64,000 nt of DNA from JBFWWP01 sp050246115 (GTDB taxonomy: Bacteria > Planctomycetota > UBA8108 > UBA1146 > JAJFFE01). A model generated the notes under the pieces. That model saw nothing but the letters and a program-made list of their open reading frames with translations. It did no database searches and was not told where the DNA came from. A program made the translations under genes and the position numbers. The stretch spans positions 1 through 64,000 of the forward strand of contig JBFWWP010000029.1 of assembly GCA_050246115.1 (NCBI GenBank), in the 5' to 3' direction. Of this stretch, positions 17,114-26,247 are shown in pieces (within the stretch, counting starts at the first letter, position 1; each line of letters opens with the position of its first letter).

Positions 17114-17474
17114 ACGTGATCCTCCCCGAAGTCTCACGCCGGTCGCACGCGAGGACTTTCGCTAGCTCACAACCTGCCGAGTGACCGGATCGGCAACGCA
17201 GCTCACCACCGAGCCGCAACGTCGGCGGAGAGGGTAGGCCGCCGGGGCGCGGGGGTCCAGGCGGATCCGAGGTCTCGAACTCTTGGAGCAAGACCTCGGA
17301 GGCCCTTCGTCCCTTCGCAACTTGACCTACCGACGCACGACGCCAGCGTCAACGGAGAGGTCGGGTCGAGCCCTCGCAATCCCGTGGCGCTCGACGCGCA
17401 CACCGGCGCAGTGCTACGCAGGGCTGCGTTTGGCGGAGTCTTCGTGGCTCTCGAACCCGGGTCCGCTCATGGCG
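17114..17474. other. Intergenic stretch with one hairpin
   Basis: No gene is visible between the antiporter start and the ridA end. CCGAGGTCT at 17267-17275 and AGACCTCGG at 17291-17299 form a perfect nine-base stem that could end ridA transcription, although no T run follows on that strand. The antiporter promoter should also lie here. Confidence 0.4.
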
Positions 17475-17891
17475 TCAGCGGCGATCCGCGAGGTACGCAT
17501 CGGCTTCGATCTCGATCAGCAGGTCGGCAGCGATCAGAGCGCGGACTTCGACCAACGTCGTTGCGGGTCGGTGCTCCCCGAAGAAGCCACGGTGGGCGCT
17601 CCCATACTCGCGCCAACGCTGGATGTCGGTCGTGAACATGCGCGTCCGCACGATGGACTTGCGATCGGCGCCGAGTTTCTGGAGTGCGGCTTCGATGATC
17701 TCGAGGCAGCGCCGCGCCTGCGCCGCGCCATCGCCCACGCCCACGGTCTCGCCGTGTTCCCCGACCGCCACGGTCCCGGTGACGTAGACGTGCGGTCCCG
17801 CGCGCAGGGCACGACAGTAACCGACTTCCCGTTCCCAGGGGGCGCCAGAGTAAACCCGCTCGAACCGCCCTGCGTCAGGCTCGACTTCCAT
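17475..17891 (-). CDS. RidA/YjgF-family protein
   Basis: The 138-residue product is a normal-length RidA-type protein: YCRALRAGPHVYVTGTVAV, then the helix RRCLEIIEAALQKLGA, the strand with the conserved Arg (VRTRMFTTDIQRW) and the ending LIEIEADAYL. RidA proteins are trimeric deaminases that destroy reactive enamines or imines from PLP enzymes, but this broad family has other subgroups and the substrate is unknown. The ATG at 17891 has GGGAAGGGAG upstream. It reads in the same direction as the long dockerin protein upstream but is separated from it by a strong hairpin, so it probably has its own promoter. Confidence 0.85.
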   Translation of the reverse strand: MEVEPDAGRFERVYSGAPWEREVGYCRALRAGPHVYVTGTVAVGEHGETVGVGDGAAQARRCLEIIEAALQKLGADRKSIVRTRMFTTDIQRWREYGSAHRGFFGEHRPATTLVEVRALIAADLLIEIEADAYLADRR

Positions 17892-18021
17892 GTTGCGCTC
17901 CCTTCCCCATCGAGAGAACCGCGGTGGCCACACGCCCGAGGTGCTCAGATCGGACAGCCCCAGCAGCGCTCCGTGGCGGGGGTCAAAACCCCACCACCCC
18001 GAGCGACCGAAAGCAAGAACC

Positions 18022-18066
18022 CGGGGCCGCCCGTCTCGGAGTTCTCCCCGAGACGTTGCGGCCCCG
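18022..18066 (-). terminator. Strong hairpin downstream of the dockerin-protein operon
   Basis: CGGGGCCGC plus GTCTCGG pairs with CCGAGAC plus GCGGCCCCG around a short loop. It lies about 30 bases past the stop of the gene ending at 18099 and before ridA. There is no long T run, so it may act with Rho or as an mRNA end stabiliser. Confidence 0.55.
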
Positions 18067-18098
18067 TCGTCGCCCAAGTCGATCCTTCGACGAACGCC

Positions 18099-21000
18099 CT
18101 ATGGGCAAGCCGCGATCGGGCCCAAACAATCGAGTCGATCACCCAAACTCGGATCCGTCCCGCACCCCGGGAACGGGGCCGCAGGTGGGTCGCCCATCAA
18201 GAATGCGTACGACAGCAGGTAAATCGGATCGACGATGTCCAACGCTCCGTCGTCGTTGGTGTCGAGAGCGTCCCGACACACCACGCTCGCACCCGTCAGG
18301 TAGCCGAGGATCCCGACTGCATCCGCAAGGGTAATGGTCCCGTCGAAGTCCGCGTCCCCACGAATGAACTCGTTGCACTCGTCTGGAACGCTGTCGCCGT
18401 TCAGATCCGCTGACGCGCCGCCGGCGATGTCACACTCATCGGGAATCGCGTTCGCATTGCAGTCCACGCTCGTTCCCACGACGAGATCACATTCGTCCGG
18501 AACCGAGTTCGTGTTGCAGTCGCTGCTCGCGCCAGAAGCGATGTCGCACTCGTCCGGAATCGCATTCAGATTGCAGTCGAGACTCGTTCCCGAAGCCAAG
18601 TCGCACTCGTCCGGAATCGCGTTCCCGTTGCAATCGACGCTGACCCCGTTGCCGATGTCGCACTCGTCCGGGGTGCCATTGAGGTTGCAGTCCAGGCTGG
18701 TGCCGACCGCAAAGTCGCAGCTGTCGGGCACTCCGTTGAGGTTGCAGTCCACACTGAACCCGCTGGCAATGTCACACTCGTCGGGAATGCCGTTGCCATT
18801 GCAGTCCTGCACCACGCCTTGCGCCAGATCGCAACTGTCCGGCACGCCGTTCTGATTGCAGTCCAGGCTCGTTCCCGAGGCAATATCACACACGTCCAGG
18901 GTGCCGTTCTGGTTGCAGTCCTGCGCCGCCAGCTCGCACTCATCGGGAATCTCGTTGGCGTTGCAGTCCGGACTCGTCGTCGCCAGAACGTCGCAGGGAT
19001 CAGCGGTGCCATTGGCGTTGCAGTCGGCCTCGCACTCGTTCGGGACGCCGTCGCTGTTGCAGTCGAGCGAGGTTCCCAGCGCGATGTCGCACGCGTCCGG
19101 CGACCCGTTCTGGTTGCAGTCGTTCTGAATGAAGCGATGGACCAATCGCACGTCGTCGACGTACGCTGGCTGCAGCGGTGCCGTGTTGTTCGTCAACACA
19201 GCCACTTGCTCCACGAACGTGCTTCCGAGGGCAGTCCCGCTGTAGACGGTCGTGCCATCGAGTTCGATCGCGACCTGGTTGCTCACCGGTTGCAGAACGT
19301 TGACGGTGATCTTGACCTCGAAGTAGTTCCCCGAGCCGAAGGCGTCCAACCAGTCGAAACCCGTCGAGACGAACACGATGCCAGTACCGAACGGCTGCAG
19401 GACCAAGATGTCGCCATTCGCCGCGAAACGGATCCAGGCGACCACGAAGTTCTCACTGGGGCTCTGCACGAGGATCTCGTACGCGGGCCCACCGCCCCCC
19501 TCGATGCGCAAGCGCAGGGAAACCTCCTGCTCGAGCTCCGGAGCGGCCGCGAGAATGGGCGTGAAAGCCCCCCAGAGGTTGTTGTCGCCCAATGCTGGGT
19601 CGCGCAGGATCGACAACGCGCGACTCCCTGCGAAGGGTGCCGTGGCGTTGACGACCGCGGCCGCGGGACTCACACCGGCGCTGAGCCCCCACCCCCCCTG
19701 GCCGACGACCGGGGCCAGCGCGAAGCTCTCGAAGCCGACGTCATAGGGCACCAGCGTGAGCGGTGCCTCGAAGTCCGAGACGAGGTACGGTGTCGAGACC
19801 GCGACGACTCCAGCGACGATGGACGCGCCCGCCCCAAAGAACAACACGTTGCCCAGGGTGTACGGACCGTCACTGCCGTGGGCGCCGATGGTTGCGCCGT
19901 CCACCTCGAGGTCGAGGATGTTGACGCCCGCGCCAAGGAACGCGCTTCCCGCAAGGAACTCGATCTCGCCGCCGTTCGGATCGAGCAGGCTCATCGAGTA
20001 GGTGTACGTGCCCGCGTTCAGCACGTCGACTTCCACAGCGAAGGCAAGAGTGTCGAAGTCTCCGTCGGCGTCGCAGTCGTTGCCCGTGTCGATGGACGTA
20101 CCGAACAAGATCGGCTCCCGTTCGAGCTGCCCGATCAAGTAGGGATCCGTCGATCCGAGGTTGTAGAGCGCATCTTGGGTCTCGGGAATCCCGGCACGAA
20201 TCGCCTCGAGCCGAATCCGCGGCACGGTGTACGGACCATTCTCCGCCAGTTCGCGGAGGGTCTCGGCAGCGAAGTCGATGGCGACCGTCTGCACGCCGAC
20301 GGGAAGATCCCCGGTCGTATTCGCGGAGACCTGGGCACCACTGGCCGCGCCCAGGTCGACCCGAACGTTGTACTCCCCGGCGACCAGGACATCGACGTCG
20401 ATGCCGATGCGGATGACGTCGAACAAGGAGTTGCCGTTCGTGTCGATACCGTCGTCGGTCAAGGAGGCCGCCACGAGGGTCGCCTGCGGGTTCACGACCT
20501 TGAAGCGCGTCGCGAGATCACGCCGGTAGCTGGTTCCGCCCGGCGTCGTGCCGGTGACGGTGGCGCGCATGTCATAGGTGCCCGGCTCGACCAGGATCAC
20601 GGCCCCCATGTGGAGGGCGTCCCCGGCTACGAAGTCAGGTGCCACACCATCGTCGGCGAAGGTGATCGGCACCGGCGAGAACGTCGAATCGCCCAGCCGA
20701 AACACGGTTGCCGCCACCGTGAACCCAGAGAGGGGTGTCGTCGACTCGTTCAGGAACAGGCCCAGCCTCACCTCGGAGCCAACCGGGTAGTCTTCGCCTC
20801 CACCCACGACGAATCCTTGGATCGCACTTGCCAGCCAGAGGTTCGTCACCACCGGCAGATCCGCGGTGACCGCGACGGTCTCGACCACGCGCACGGTCCA
20901 GACGCCGACTTGCGGCGCGTCGAGACGAAAGACGTAGTCCTTGCCGGTTACGGCGGGGTTGGTGTCGGCGTCCTCGGGAAGCGTCGCGCCCCCGCTGATG

Positions 21001-21299
21001 CCAGCGCCTAGGCCCCCGAGGAAGGTCTCGTTGAGTGCTGGGTCGATGAGAGACACGGTCAGCGTCTTGGACGGGGAAGTGACGATCAACAGCGCGGCCC
21101 CGACGTCGTCCACCACGAAGGTCATGTCGACGGTCGAGACGGTGGGCGTCAGCAGACCGCTGTCGACCTGGCGGGCAGTCCCGGAGAAGGGCAAATGGTC
21201 CTCGGTCGCGCGCGCGCTCGGCGCCAAGGCCAGCACGAGGCCCACGACAACAGCATACAGGGCGGCCGCGCGGCCGCGAGTTCGCTTGCGTGTTTGCAT
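18099..21299 (-). CDS. Large secreted protein with DCN calcium-type repeats and dockerin-like C-terminus
   Basis: The 1066-residue protein starts with a signal peptide (MQTRKRTRGRAAALYAVVVG, cleavage near ARA-TED). The first 700 or so residues are beta-rich, Ig-like or jelly-roll material (DDGVAPDFVAGDALHMG; FNVRVDL-type strands). Residues about 727-975 hold fourteen repeats of the pattern DCNxNGxPDECD, likely calcium-binding like thrombospondin type 3 repeats. The end is the two-loop dockerin-like module (GDADFDGTITLADAV, DTNDDGALDIVDP) with the Cys tail ending AACP. AGGAGG precedes the ATG at 21299, only 18 bases after the lipase gene, so the two form an operon. It is probably a cell-surface or extracellular matrix protein. 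Confidence 0.85.
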   Translation of the reverse strand: MQTRKRTRGRAAALYAVVVGLVLALAPSARATEDHLPFSGTARQVDSGLLTPTVSTVDMTFVVDDVGAALLIVTSPSKTLTVSLIDPALNETFLGGLGAGISGGATLPEDADTNPAVTGKDYVFRLDAPQVGVWTVRVVETVAVTADLPVVTNLWLASAIQGFVVGGGEDYPVGSEVRLGLFLNESTTPLSGFTVAATVFRLGDSTFSPVPITFADDGVAPDFVAGDALHMGAVILVEPGTYDMRATVTGTTPGGTSYRRDLATRFKVVNPQATLVAASLTDDGIDTNGNSLFDVIRIGIDVDVLVAGEYNVRVDLGAASGAQVSANTTGDLPVGVQTVAIDFAAETLRELAENGPYTVPRIRLEAIRAGIPETQDALYNLGSTDPYLIGQLEREPILFGTSIDTGNDCDADGDFDTLAFAVEVDVLNAGTYTYSMSLLDPNGGEIEFLAGSAFLGAGVNILDLEVDGATIGAHGSDGPYTLGNVLFFGAGASIVAGVVAVSTPYLVSDFEAPLTLVPYDVGFESFALAPVVGQGGWGLSAGVSPAAAVVNATAPFAGSRALSILRDPALGDNNLWGAFTPILAAAPELEQEVSLRLRIEGGGGPAYEILVQSPSENFVVAWIRFAANGDILVLQPFGTGIVFVSTGFDWLDAFGSGNYFEVKITVNVLQPVSNQVAIELDGTTVYSGTALGSTFVEQVAVLTNNTAPLQPAYVDDVRLVHRFIQNDCNQNGSPDACDIALGTSLDCNSDGVPNECEADCNANGTADPCDVLATTSPDCNANEIPDECELAAQDCNQNGTLDVCDIASGTSLDCNQNGVPDSCDLAQGVVQDCNGNGIPDECDIASGFSVDCNLNGVPDSCDFAVGTSLDCNLNGTPDECDIGNGVSVDCNGNAIPDECDLASGTSLDCNLNAIPDECDIASGASSDCNTNSVPDECDLVVGTSVDCNANAIPDECDIAGGASADLNGDSVPDECNEFIRGDADFDGTITLADAVGILGYLTGASVVCRDALDTNDDGALDIVDPIYLLSYAFLMGDPPAAPFPGCGTDPSLGDRLDCLGPIAACP
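18372..19121 (-). repeat. Fourteen tandem DCN-type coding repeats
   Basis: This is coding-level repetition inside the gene at 18099. Units of about 18-21 codons each carry DCN, x-N-G, x-P-D-E or x-P-D-S, and C-D, separated by a short hydrophobic or Ser/Thr linker such as IASGTSL. The last unit (DLNGDSVPDECN) has lost the first Cys. Each unit has two cysteines and several acidic or Asn oxygens suited to calcium. Confidence 0.8.
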
Positions 21300-21317
21300 T
21301 GGTGCAGTCCTCCTGGC

Positions 21318-22988
21318 CTAGTTGGGGGTGTTCTTGATCGGGTAGTCCGCTTGCACGCGGTTCACTACGATCTGCAACGGCCCCGCACCCTTGATCGTCG
21401 AGTGGTTGAGGTCGTGCGTACCCTCGAAAGTGAACCCCGGATACATGGCACTCTCGCGGGTCACCGCGAGGTCATTGAGATGGAACACCGTAGAAGGCAC
21501 TGGGCTGATGACGTGCCACTCGTTGAGTCCGAAGAAGTTCGTCATGCGGGTGACCGTCACACCATCGATACAGCACAGGATCTGGTACAGCAGTGAGCCG
21601 GTGTTGAGCAACCCGTTGACGGCGCCCGGAATCATCTCGGCGGCCTCGGCGTTGCTAATGAGGGTATCGCCGTTCACGTCGGCGTCCGCGGCGTGGGCGT
21701 AGTAGCGTACGCCCCCGGGGAGACTCATGATGCGATTCAGCGTTGCCATCGACTCGATCGAGAGATCCCGCAGCGCCGGCTCTTGCGGGGCGACACCGAC
21801 GGCGCTGCCGAGCCAGTCGTTGTTCATGTAGACTCGGATGCGCTCATCATTCGACGTCGGATCATTGTGATCGATTCTCGCTACCGAGATCGTGGCCAAC
21901 GCCGATCCGTGATGGGGCGTGCTCAGGGTGTGCAGCGACAACACCTTCAGCTGGTCCGGATCGTAGTACCAACCGAGAAACAGCCGTGTGTCGAGTCCGC
22001 CCTTGCTGTGGGCGACCACATGGATCTTCTTGGTGCCGACCCGTGTGGCCAGGGTATTGAAGAACCCGGTCAACGCCTTGCCATTCAAGATGATGTACCC
22101 GGCAGGATTGTTGTCGATCGGAGCCACGGCGTTCGAGTGGACGATCATCAAGTCGTCGAGGAAGTCGGCGACCGCACCGTCCCAGGAAGTGTGATCCGCG
22201 TTGACGCCGTGAACCAGTGCCACTGGCGCCATTGCGTCGATGGTAACGGCCACCCAATCGATCGCGGTGCACCAGACCTCCTCGGCGTTGGCCACGTCGA
22301 TGTCGATTCGGATCTCGTTCATCGCCGGCGTCGGCGCGCCACCGGCGCCCGGCGCGGACGGGAACTTGAGGTGCGTGATCGGGATGGTGAACTCGTTGAG
22401 CTTCCACGTTTGGTTGGTGCCGGTGAGGAACCCGAGGGTGTGACCGTTGATGCTGATGCGGTCCCGTTCGGGGGCAGCGTCGGGAGGGTTGGCATCGAAA
22501 TCGACATCGAACGCCGGCAACCGGAGCTTCGCCTTGATGGAGATCAGGTGATTGGCGTTCATGGTGAAGGGAAACCGGAGCGTGCCGTCCGGATTCGTTT
22601 CGCCGAGATAGCGTCCGATCGGCAACTGGATGATCAGTGGCCCGCCGCCCGAGAACGTGCAACCGGTATCGAGTCCAGCTCCACAGTCGATGGCAAAGAC
22701 CTCTTCGACGTCAGCCGCCTCGGGGATCGAGAACGGCGACGTTGGACATCCCGGTCCAAACGGCTGCGCCGAACCGAAGCTCGTCGTTTGCATCTGGTCA
22801 CCTCGTGCGGCTGAGCTCGGTGCGAGCTGCGACGCCGCACCCAAAGGTTCCGCCGACTGGGGCTGAATGCCCGCGCCAGCACCCGGTGACACGGAGCGAA
22901 CTTGCGCCGACATGTTGCCGGTGGCACATACCACCAACAAGAACGGCACCACGAGCAAGCGCCAAGGCAACTTCGTCGAGCAGCGCAT
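21318..22988 (-). CDS. Secreted alpha/beta-hydrolase, lipase-like
   Basis: The 556-residue protein starts with a signal peptide (MRCSTKLPWRLLVVPFLLVV). After a beta-rich N-terminal domain (to about residue 230) comes an alpha/beta-hydrolase core: LVHGVNADHTSWD gives the oxyanion region, VVAHSKGGLDTR the nucleophile elbow with Ser, STPHHGS follows it as in lipases, and a late His (HDLNHST) can complete the triad. An EF-hand-like loop, DADVNGDTLISNAEA, sits inside the hydrolase part, suggesting calcium binding. The likely role is an extracellular lipase or esterase. The ATG at 22988 has GGAAGGAG six bases upstream. It is the first gene of an operon with the DCN-repeat protein. Confidence 0.8.
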   Translation of the reverse strand: MRCSTKLPWRLLVVPFLLVVCATGNMSAQVRSVSPGAGAGIQPQSAEPLGAASQLAPSSAARGDQMQTTSFGSAQPFGPGCPTSPFSIPEAADVEEVFAIDCGAGLDTGCTFSGGGPLIIQLPIGRYLGETNPDGTLRFPFTMNANHLISIKAKLRLPAFDVDFDANPPDAAPERDRISINGHTLGFLTGTNQTWKLNEFTIPITHLKFPSAPGAGGAPTPAMNEIRIDIDVANAEEVWCTAIDWVAVTIDAMAPVALVHGVNADHTSWDGAVADFLDDLMIVHSNAVAPIDNNPAGYIILNGKALTGFFNTLATRVGTKKIHVVAHSKGGLDTRLFLGWYYDPDQLKVLSLHTLSTPHHGSALATISVARIDHNDPTSNDERIRVYMNNDWLGSAVGVAPQEPALRDLSIESMATLNRIMSLPGGVRYYAHAADADVNGDTLISNAEAAEMIPGAVNGLLNTGSLLYQILCCIDGVTVTRMTNFFGLNEWHVISPVPSTVFHLNDLAVTRESAMYPGFTFEGTHDLNHSTIKGAGPLQIVVNRVQADYPIKNTPN

Positions 22989-23917
22989 GGGATCTCCTTC
23001 CGCCAACGACGGACCTACCGGTCAGACCCTCAAAGGGCCCTGATCATTGCTTTCACTTCGCCCACGAGACTCGGTGCATGACGGAGGACGAGCACTCCCT
23101 AGAGCGGCAGCGGTTGCAGCAACCGTCGCTACGGCATCGGGAATCGAGCGCACGGCCGTTGGGTGCACGATTTGCACCAACGTCCGCGGACTCGGTTCGC
23201 ACTCGTTCCTTGCATCGAAGCCCTCGTCGGATGGTCTACGCGATGCGGTTTGCCGTTTCAACCTCGCTCGTCTCGGCGCTGCCTGGTTCACCCGCAGACT
23301 CTCGCCTTTGGCTTCGTGGCTCCATGCGCCGGGCTGGATGCTCCTGAGGGGCCTTTCACGCTCGCCTCGCCTCGTTGCGCCAAGCGCGAACTGGAGTTGC
23401 TTGCGAATGCGTTTGATTCGCGGCTAGTGAGCGCTCAGCCCGTGGTGGAGTTACGCGCTGGTCTTGGGCCGCGCGCAGGTTCGTGGCGTTGGGCTCGAGG
23501 GTTCTCACTTGGGCGTCGAACGCAACAATGCCCAACATCTGGACCCGAATCCAACGCGTGCCGAGTTTCGGGCCTCCTTCTCCTCTCCGTGGACATTGAG
23601 GGCCGCCTCCAACTTCACCCGGCACGAGGCGTTCCTTCGGGTTACCGGGGAATGCGCTTGATTTGGGGTCTCGTATCGCCGACGAAAGCGTCATAGGAGT
23701 CGCCCAAGAATAACCTCGACATCTTGCCGTCGATTTGGGTCAGATTCGGCCGATCCGGAAAGCTCGGAACCGGAGGCGTAGCCTGAGTTCCGGTGAGGAT
23801 TTCGAGGTTTTCGGATCGGTCGAAGATGGCCCGAAGCGACGAGCAATAGGGTGAAGTTATTCTGGGGCGACTCCATAGTCCTGTGAACCGTGGTGGGTTC
23901 CGAAGGAGCTATCGACC
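22989..23917. other. 929-bp stretch without a recognisable gene
   Basis: Upstream of the lipase operon there is nearly a kilobase in which no frame looks like protein. It should contain the lipase promoter at its left end. A 179-bp inverted-repeat element occupies 23696-23874. Between 23040 and 23690 I see no repeat, RNA gene or remnant that I can name; it may be decayed sequence. Confidence 0.4.
23696..23874 (-). mobile_element. 179-bp MITE-like element, copy 1
   Basis: The ends are inverted repeats: GGAGTCGCCCAAGAATAAC on the left and, read inward from the right, GGAGTCGCCCCAGAATAAC. An exactly equally long copy lies at 62577-62755 in the opposite orientation with only about a dozen differences. 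Inside, CCGATCC with CGGATCGG and GGAACC with GGTTCC can also pair, so the whole unit can fold into one long hairpin. It has no coding capacity. It ends 43 bases before the start of the next gene. Confidence 0.8.
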
Positions 23918-24376
23918 ATGCGCTCAATACGCCTCGGGCTGCTCACTAGCGGGTGGATCCTGTTCGTGATCTCACTCGGTCTCGTCGCGATCGACTCGAA
24001 CACCGGCGGGGACTACCTGCGCGGCTTCGGGATGCGCGGCTATCAGTGCTTCCTCGGGGTGTTCCTGGCTCCGCTCGTACGGCCGCAGTGGACGCCGCTA
24101 TGGCTCGTTCTCGCGTCGGGGAGTGCTTTGGCGGCAGTCGCGCCCTGGATCGCCTGGCGCAAGCGGCCGGGCCGCGTGGCACGTGCCCTCCTGGTCCTCG
24201 GCGCTGCGGGAGCGATCGCAGTATCCCTGTTCGGCGAACGTACCGGCGTGGTTCACACCTACGCCGGCTACTACGTGTGGTGCGCCGCCTTGATCACACT
24301 GGCCATCACTTTCTTGCTGCCCGTCACCCACGCTTCGTCGGGTTCCGACTTGCAAAGCGAAACCCGGAGCGGCTAG
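23918..24376 (+). CDS. Hypothetical four-helix membrane protein
   Basis: The 152-residue protein has four predicted membrane helices (around LLTSGWILFVISLGLVAI, PLWLVLASGSALAAVAPWIA, VARALLVLGAAGAIAVSLFG and YVWCAALITLAITFLLPV) and short loops. A possible internal motif is GGDYLRGFGMRGYQCFLGVF. I do not recognise the family. The ATG at 23918 has a good GAAGGAG site. The MITE copy just upstream may carry or replace its promoter region. Confidence 0.65.
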   Translation: MRSIRLGLLTSGWILFVISLGLVAIDSNTGGDYLRGFGMRGYQCFLGVFLAPLVRPQWTPLWLVLASGSALAAVAPWIAWRKRPGRVARALLVLGAAGAIAVSLFGERTGVVHTYAGYYVWCAALITLAITFLLPVTHASSGSDLQSETRSG

Positions 24377-24503
24377 CCTGATCTCCGCGCCCCACGCTCA
24401 TCGCTGGTGAAGACACGGTGGAGGCCCCGTTCTGCTGCGAAGTCGCGGCGGTCGCAATCTCTGGGCAGCTCGTTTCCCGCACAACGCAGAGGAGAGGAGT
24501 CCG

Positions 24504-26078
24504 ATGGCCATCAAGCTTCTCGCGACCGGGGTTCCTTGCAGAATTCGCGCTTGGATCGTCTTCTACTCCGCGTTCCTTGCGACCGCGGCGACGCTCGGCC
24601 AAGACCCGCTTTACATCGTCTCGGTCACCAACGTCCAGGCATTGCCCACCAGCACCCGCACCGTCGCGGTGGAGCTCGACAACTTCGGAGGCTCGGTTCA
24701 GGGTTGGTCCCTGTCGGTCTGCCACGCGCCGGCCGTGATGACGCTCATCGACGTTCAGCCTGGGGCCAACACCCTCGCACTCAACGAAGGACTGGGACCC
24801 GATTTCCTCTACACTGGCTTGGAGGCCGACGGCGCGAACATGCTCGTCGTGGTGTGCTACACGGGCTGCGAGGTGCTACCTACTGGCGTCGATCAAGAGC
24901 TATTGCTGCTCACTTATGCGGTGAATGCCCCGCTGGGTACCGAGGCGCCGGTGCAACTCTGCTCGAGCGTTGGCAGTCCACCCACCGCGACCCTCATCGT
25001 CGTGAGTGACACCGGGGTCACGCCTACGACCGTGGCAGGCACGGTCACCGTCGTCTCGGCGGGCTTCAACTACAGGGCCGAATCGGTGAGCGCTGGATAC
25101 GACCCCGTGACGGGAGCCGGTGAGTTCGAGGCGTCCTTACTGCTCGAAGAGCAACCCGAGAGTTCCGGCTTTCCAAACCTGGTCTCCGGATTCTCGGTAG
25201 CGCTGGGCCACCCTTCCACGACGCTGCAGGGCGTGAGTACCGAACTCGGAGCCGACTTGGCGGCGCTCAAGGCGGGAGCCGGGCCCGACTTCTATACCGC
25301 CCTCTTCAACGCGGACTCACTCACCATTGGTTGCGTTTTCGACTTCTTCGGCGTGGCGACCATCCAGTATGCCATGCCCAGTGAACTGGTGCGGGTTCGC
25401 TACGCTACGGTGGCGACTGCGCTCGCAGGGGATTTCGACGGTGAGATGGTGGCACTCCACTGGCAGGACGGGCTGGGCGCTGTACCCACCGACAATGTCG
25501 TCGTCGTCGCGGGGCAGGCATCCACGCCCAGCATGATCGATGGGCTGATCACCCTCGTGGCGGTGCCTCCGCTCGAGAGTTTGGCCTGCACCGGCACGGG
25601 CACCGACACGGCCACCCTCACGTGGACGAATCCTGTTGCGTACGACTTCATCATCGTGCGGCGTGACGGCGCCCTCCTCGCCGTCGTCGCCGGCAACACG
25701 ACGTCATTCGAGGACGGGCCGCTGCTGCCGGGGACTTACACCTATGAGCTCACTCCGCAGTTGAGCGGTGGACCGGGGTCGCCCGCCAGCTGCTTGTTCG
25801 ACTCGGCTCCCAGCTTTCGACGCGGCGATCAGAACAACGATGGTCAAATCAACATCGCGGATCCGGTCTTCGGCCTGAACTACCTCTTCAACGCAGGCGC
25901 GAGTTTCTGTCTGGATGCTCACGACGCAAACGACGACGGCCAAGTGAACATCGCGGACCCGGTCTATACCCTTGCTTGGCTGTTCAACGGCGGCCCCGCG
26001 ATGCCAGCGCCGTTTCCAGGATGCGGCCAAGACCCGACGAGTGACGCCATCGAGTGCGACACCTACGACGGCTGCTGA
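24504..26078 (+). CDS. Secreted cohesin-like/Fn3-like protein with C-terminal dockerin-like module
   Basis: The 524-residue protein has an N-terminal signal (hydrophobic stretch WIVFYSAFLATAATLG). Two similar beta-sandwich units follow (residues about 35-190 and 195-365), each with the pattern GWSLSVCH or GFSVALGH, a GADLAALKAGAGPDF or LNEGLGPDF loop, and a closing VTVV strand. They resemble cohesin-like or adhesion domains and look duplicated. A fibronectin-type-III-like segment follows (LACTGTGTDTATLTW), then the dockerin-like end (GDQNNDGQINIADPV, DANDDGQVNIADPVY) with the Cys tail ending YDGC. GAGAGGAG precedes the ATG. It is probably extracellular or surface-bound. Confidence 0.82.
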   Translation: MAIKLLATGVPCRIRAWIVFYSAFLATAATLGQDPLYIVSVTNVQALPTSTRTVAVELDNFGGSVQGWSLSVCHAPAVMTLIDVQPGANTLALNEGLGPDFLYTGLEADGANMLVVVCYTGCEVLPTGVDQELLLLTYAVNAPLGTEAPVQLCSSVGSPPTATLIVVSDTGVTPTTVAGTVTVVSAGFNYRAESVSAGYDPVTGAGEFEASLLLEEQPESSGFPNLVSGFSVALGHPSTTLQGVSTELGADLAALKAGAGPDFYTALFNADSLTIGCVFDFFGVATIQYAMPSELVRVRYATVATALAGDFDGEMVALHWQDGLGAVPTDNVVVVAGQASTPSMIDGLITLVAVPPLESLACTGTGTDTATLTWTNPVAYDFIIVRRDGALLAVVAGNTTSFEDGPLLPGTYTYELTPQLSGGPGSPASCLFDSAPSFRRGDQNNDGQINIADPVFGLNYLFNAGASFCLDAHDANDDGQVNIADPVYTLAWLFNGGPAMPAPFPGCGQDPTSDAIECDTYDGC

Positions 26079-26247
26079 CCCGGACCCAGCAAAGGAACCG
26101 AGCCCGTCTCGAAGCCTATCGGCGGCCGCTCGCGCCGGAGTCGCTCAGGGATGGTCTGCCGGCCGGAAGTTGCGTAGCCTGGAAGCACGACCCCTCCGCC
26201 GCTGCGGCCACGCTCCGCCCGGAGACATCGTCAGGCTGACCGAACCC

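Noticed and set aside
18372..19121. The regular spacing as a CRISPR array
   Set aside because: The periodicity is at protein level (DCN repeats); the DNA units vary too much and there are no constant direct repeats with unique spacers.
18819..21011. A 730-codon open frame opposite the DCN/dockerin-like gene
   Set aside because: It is a shadow of the coding strand; the repeats only make sense in the reverse frame, which has a signal peptide and an SD site.
23691..23927. Matching open frames inside both MITE copies as a short gene
   Set aside because: The frames match only because the DNA repeats; they have no start site with an SD, and the changes between copies do not favour synonymous positions.
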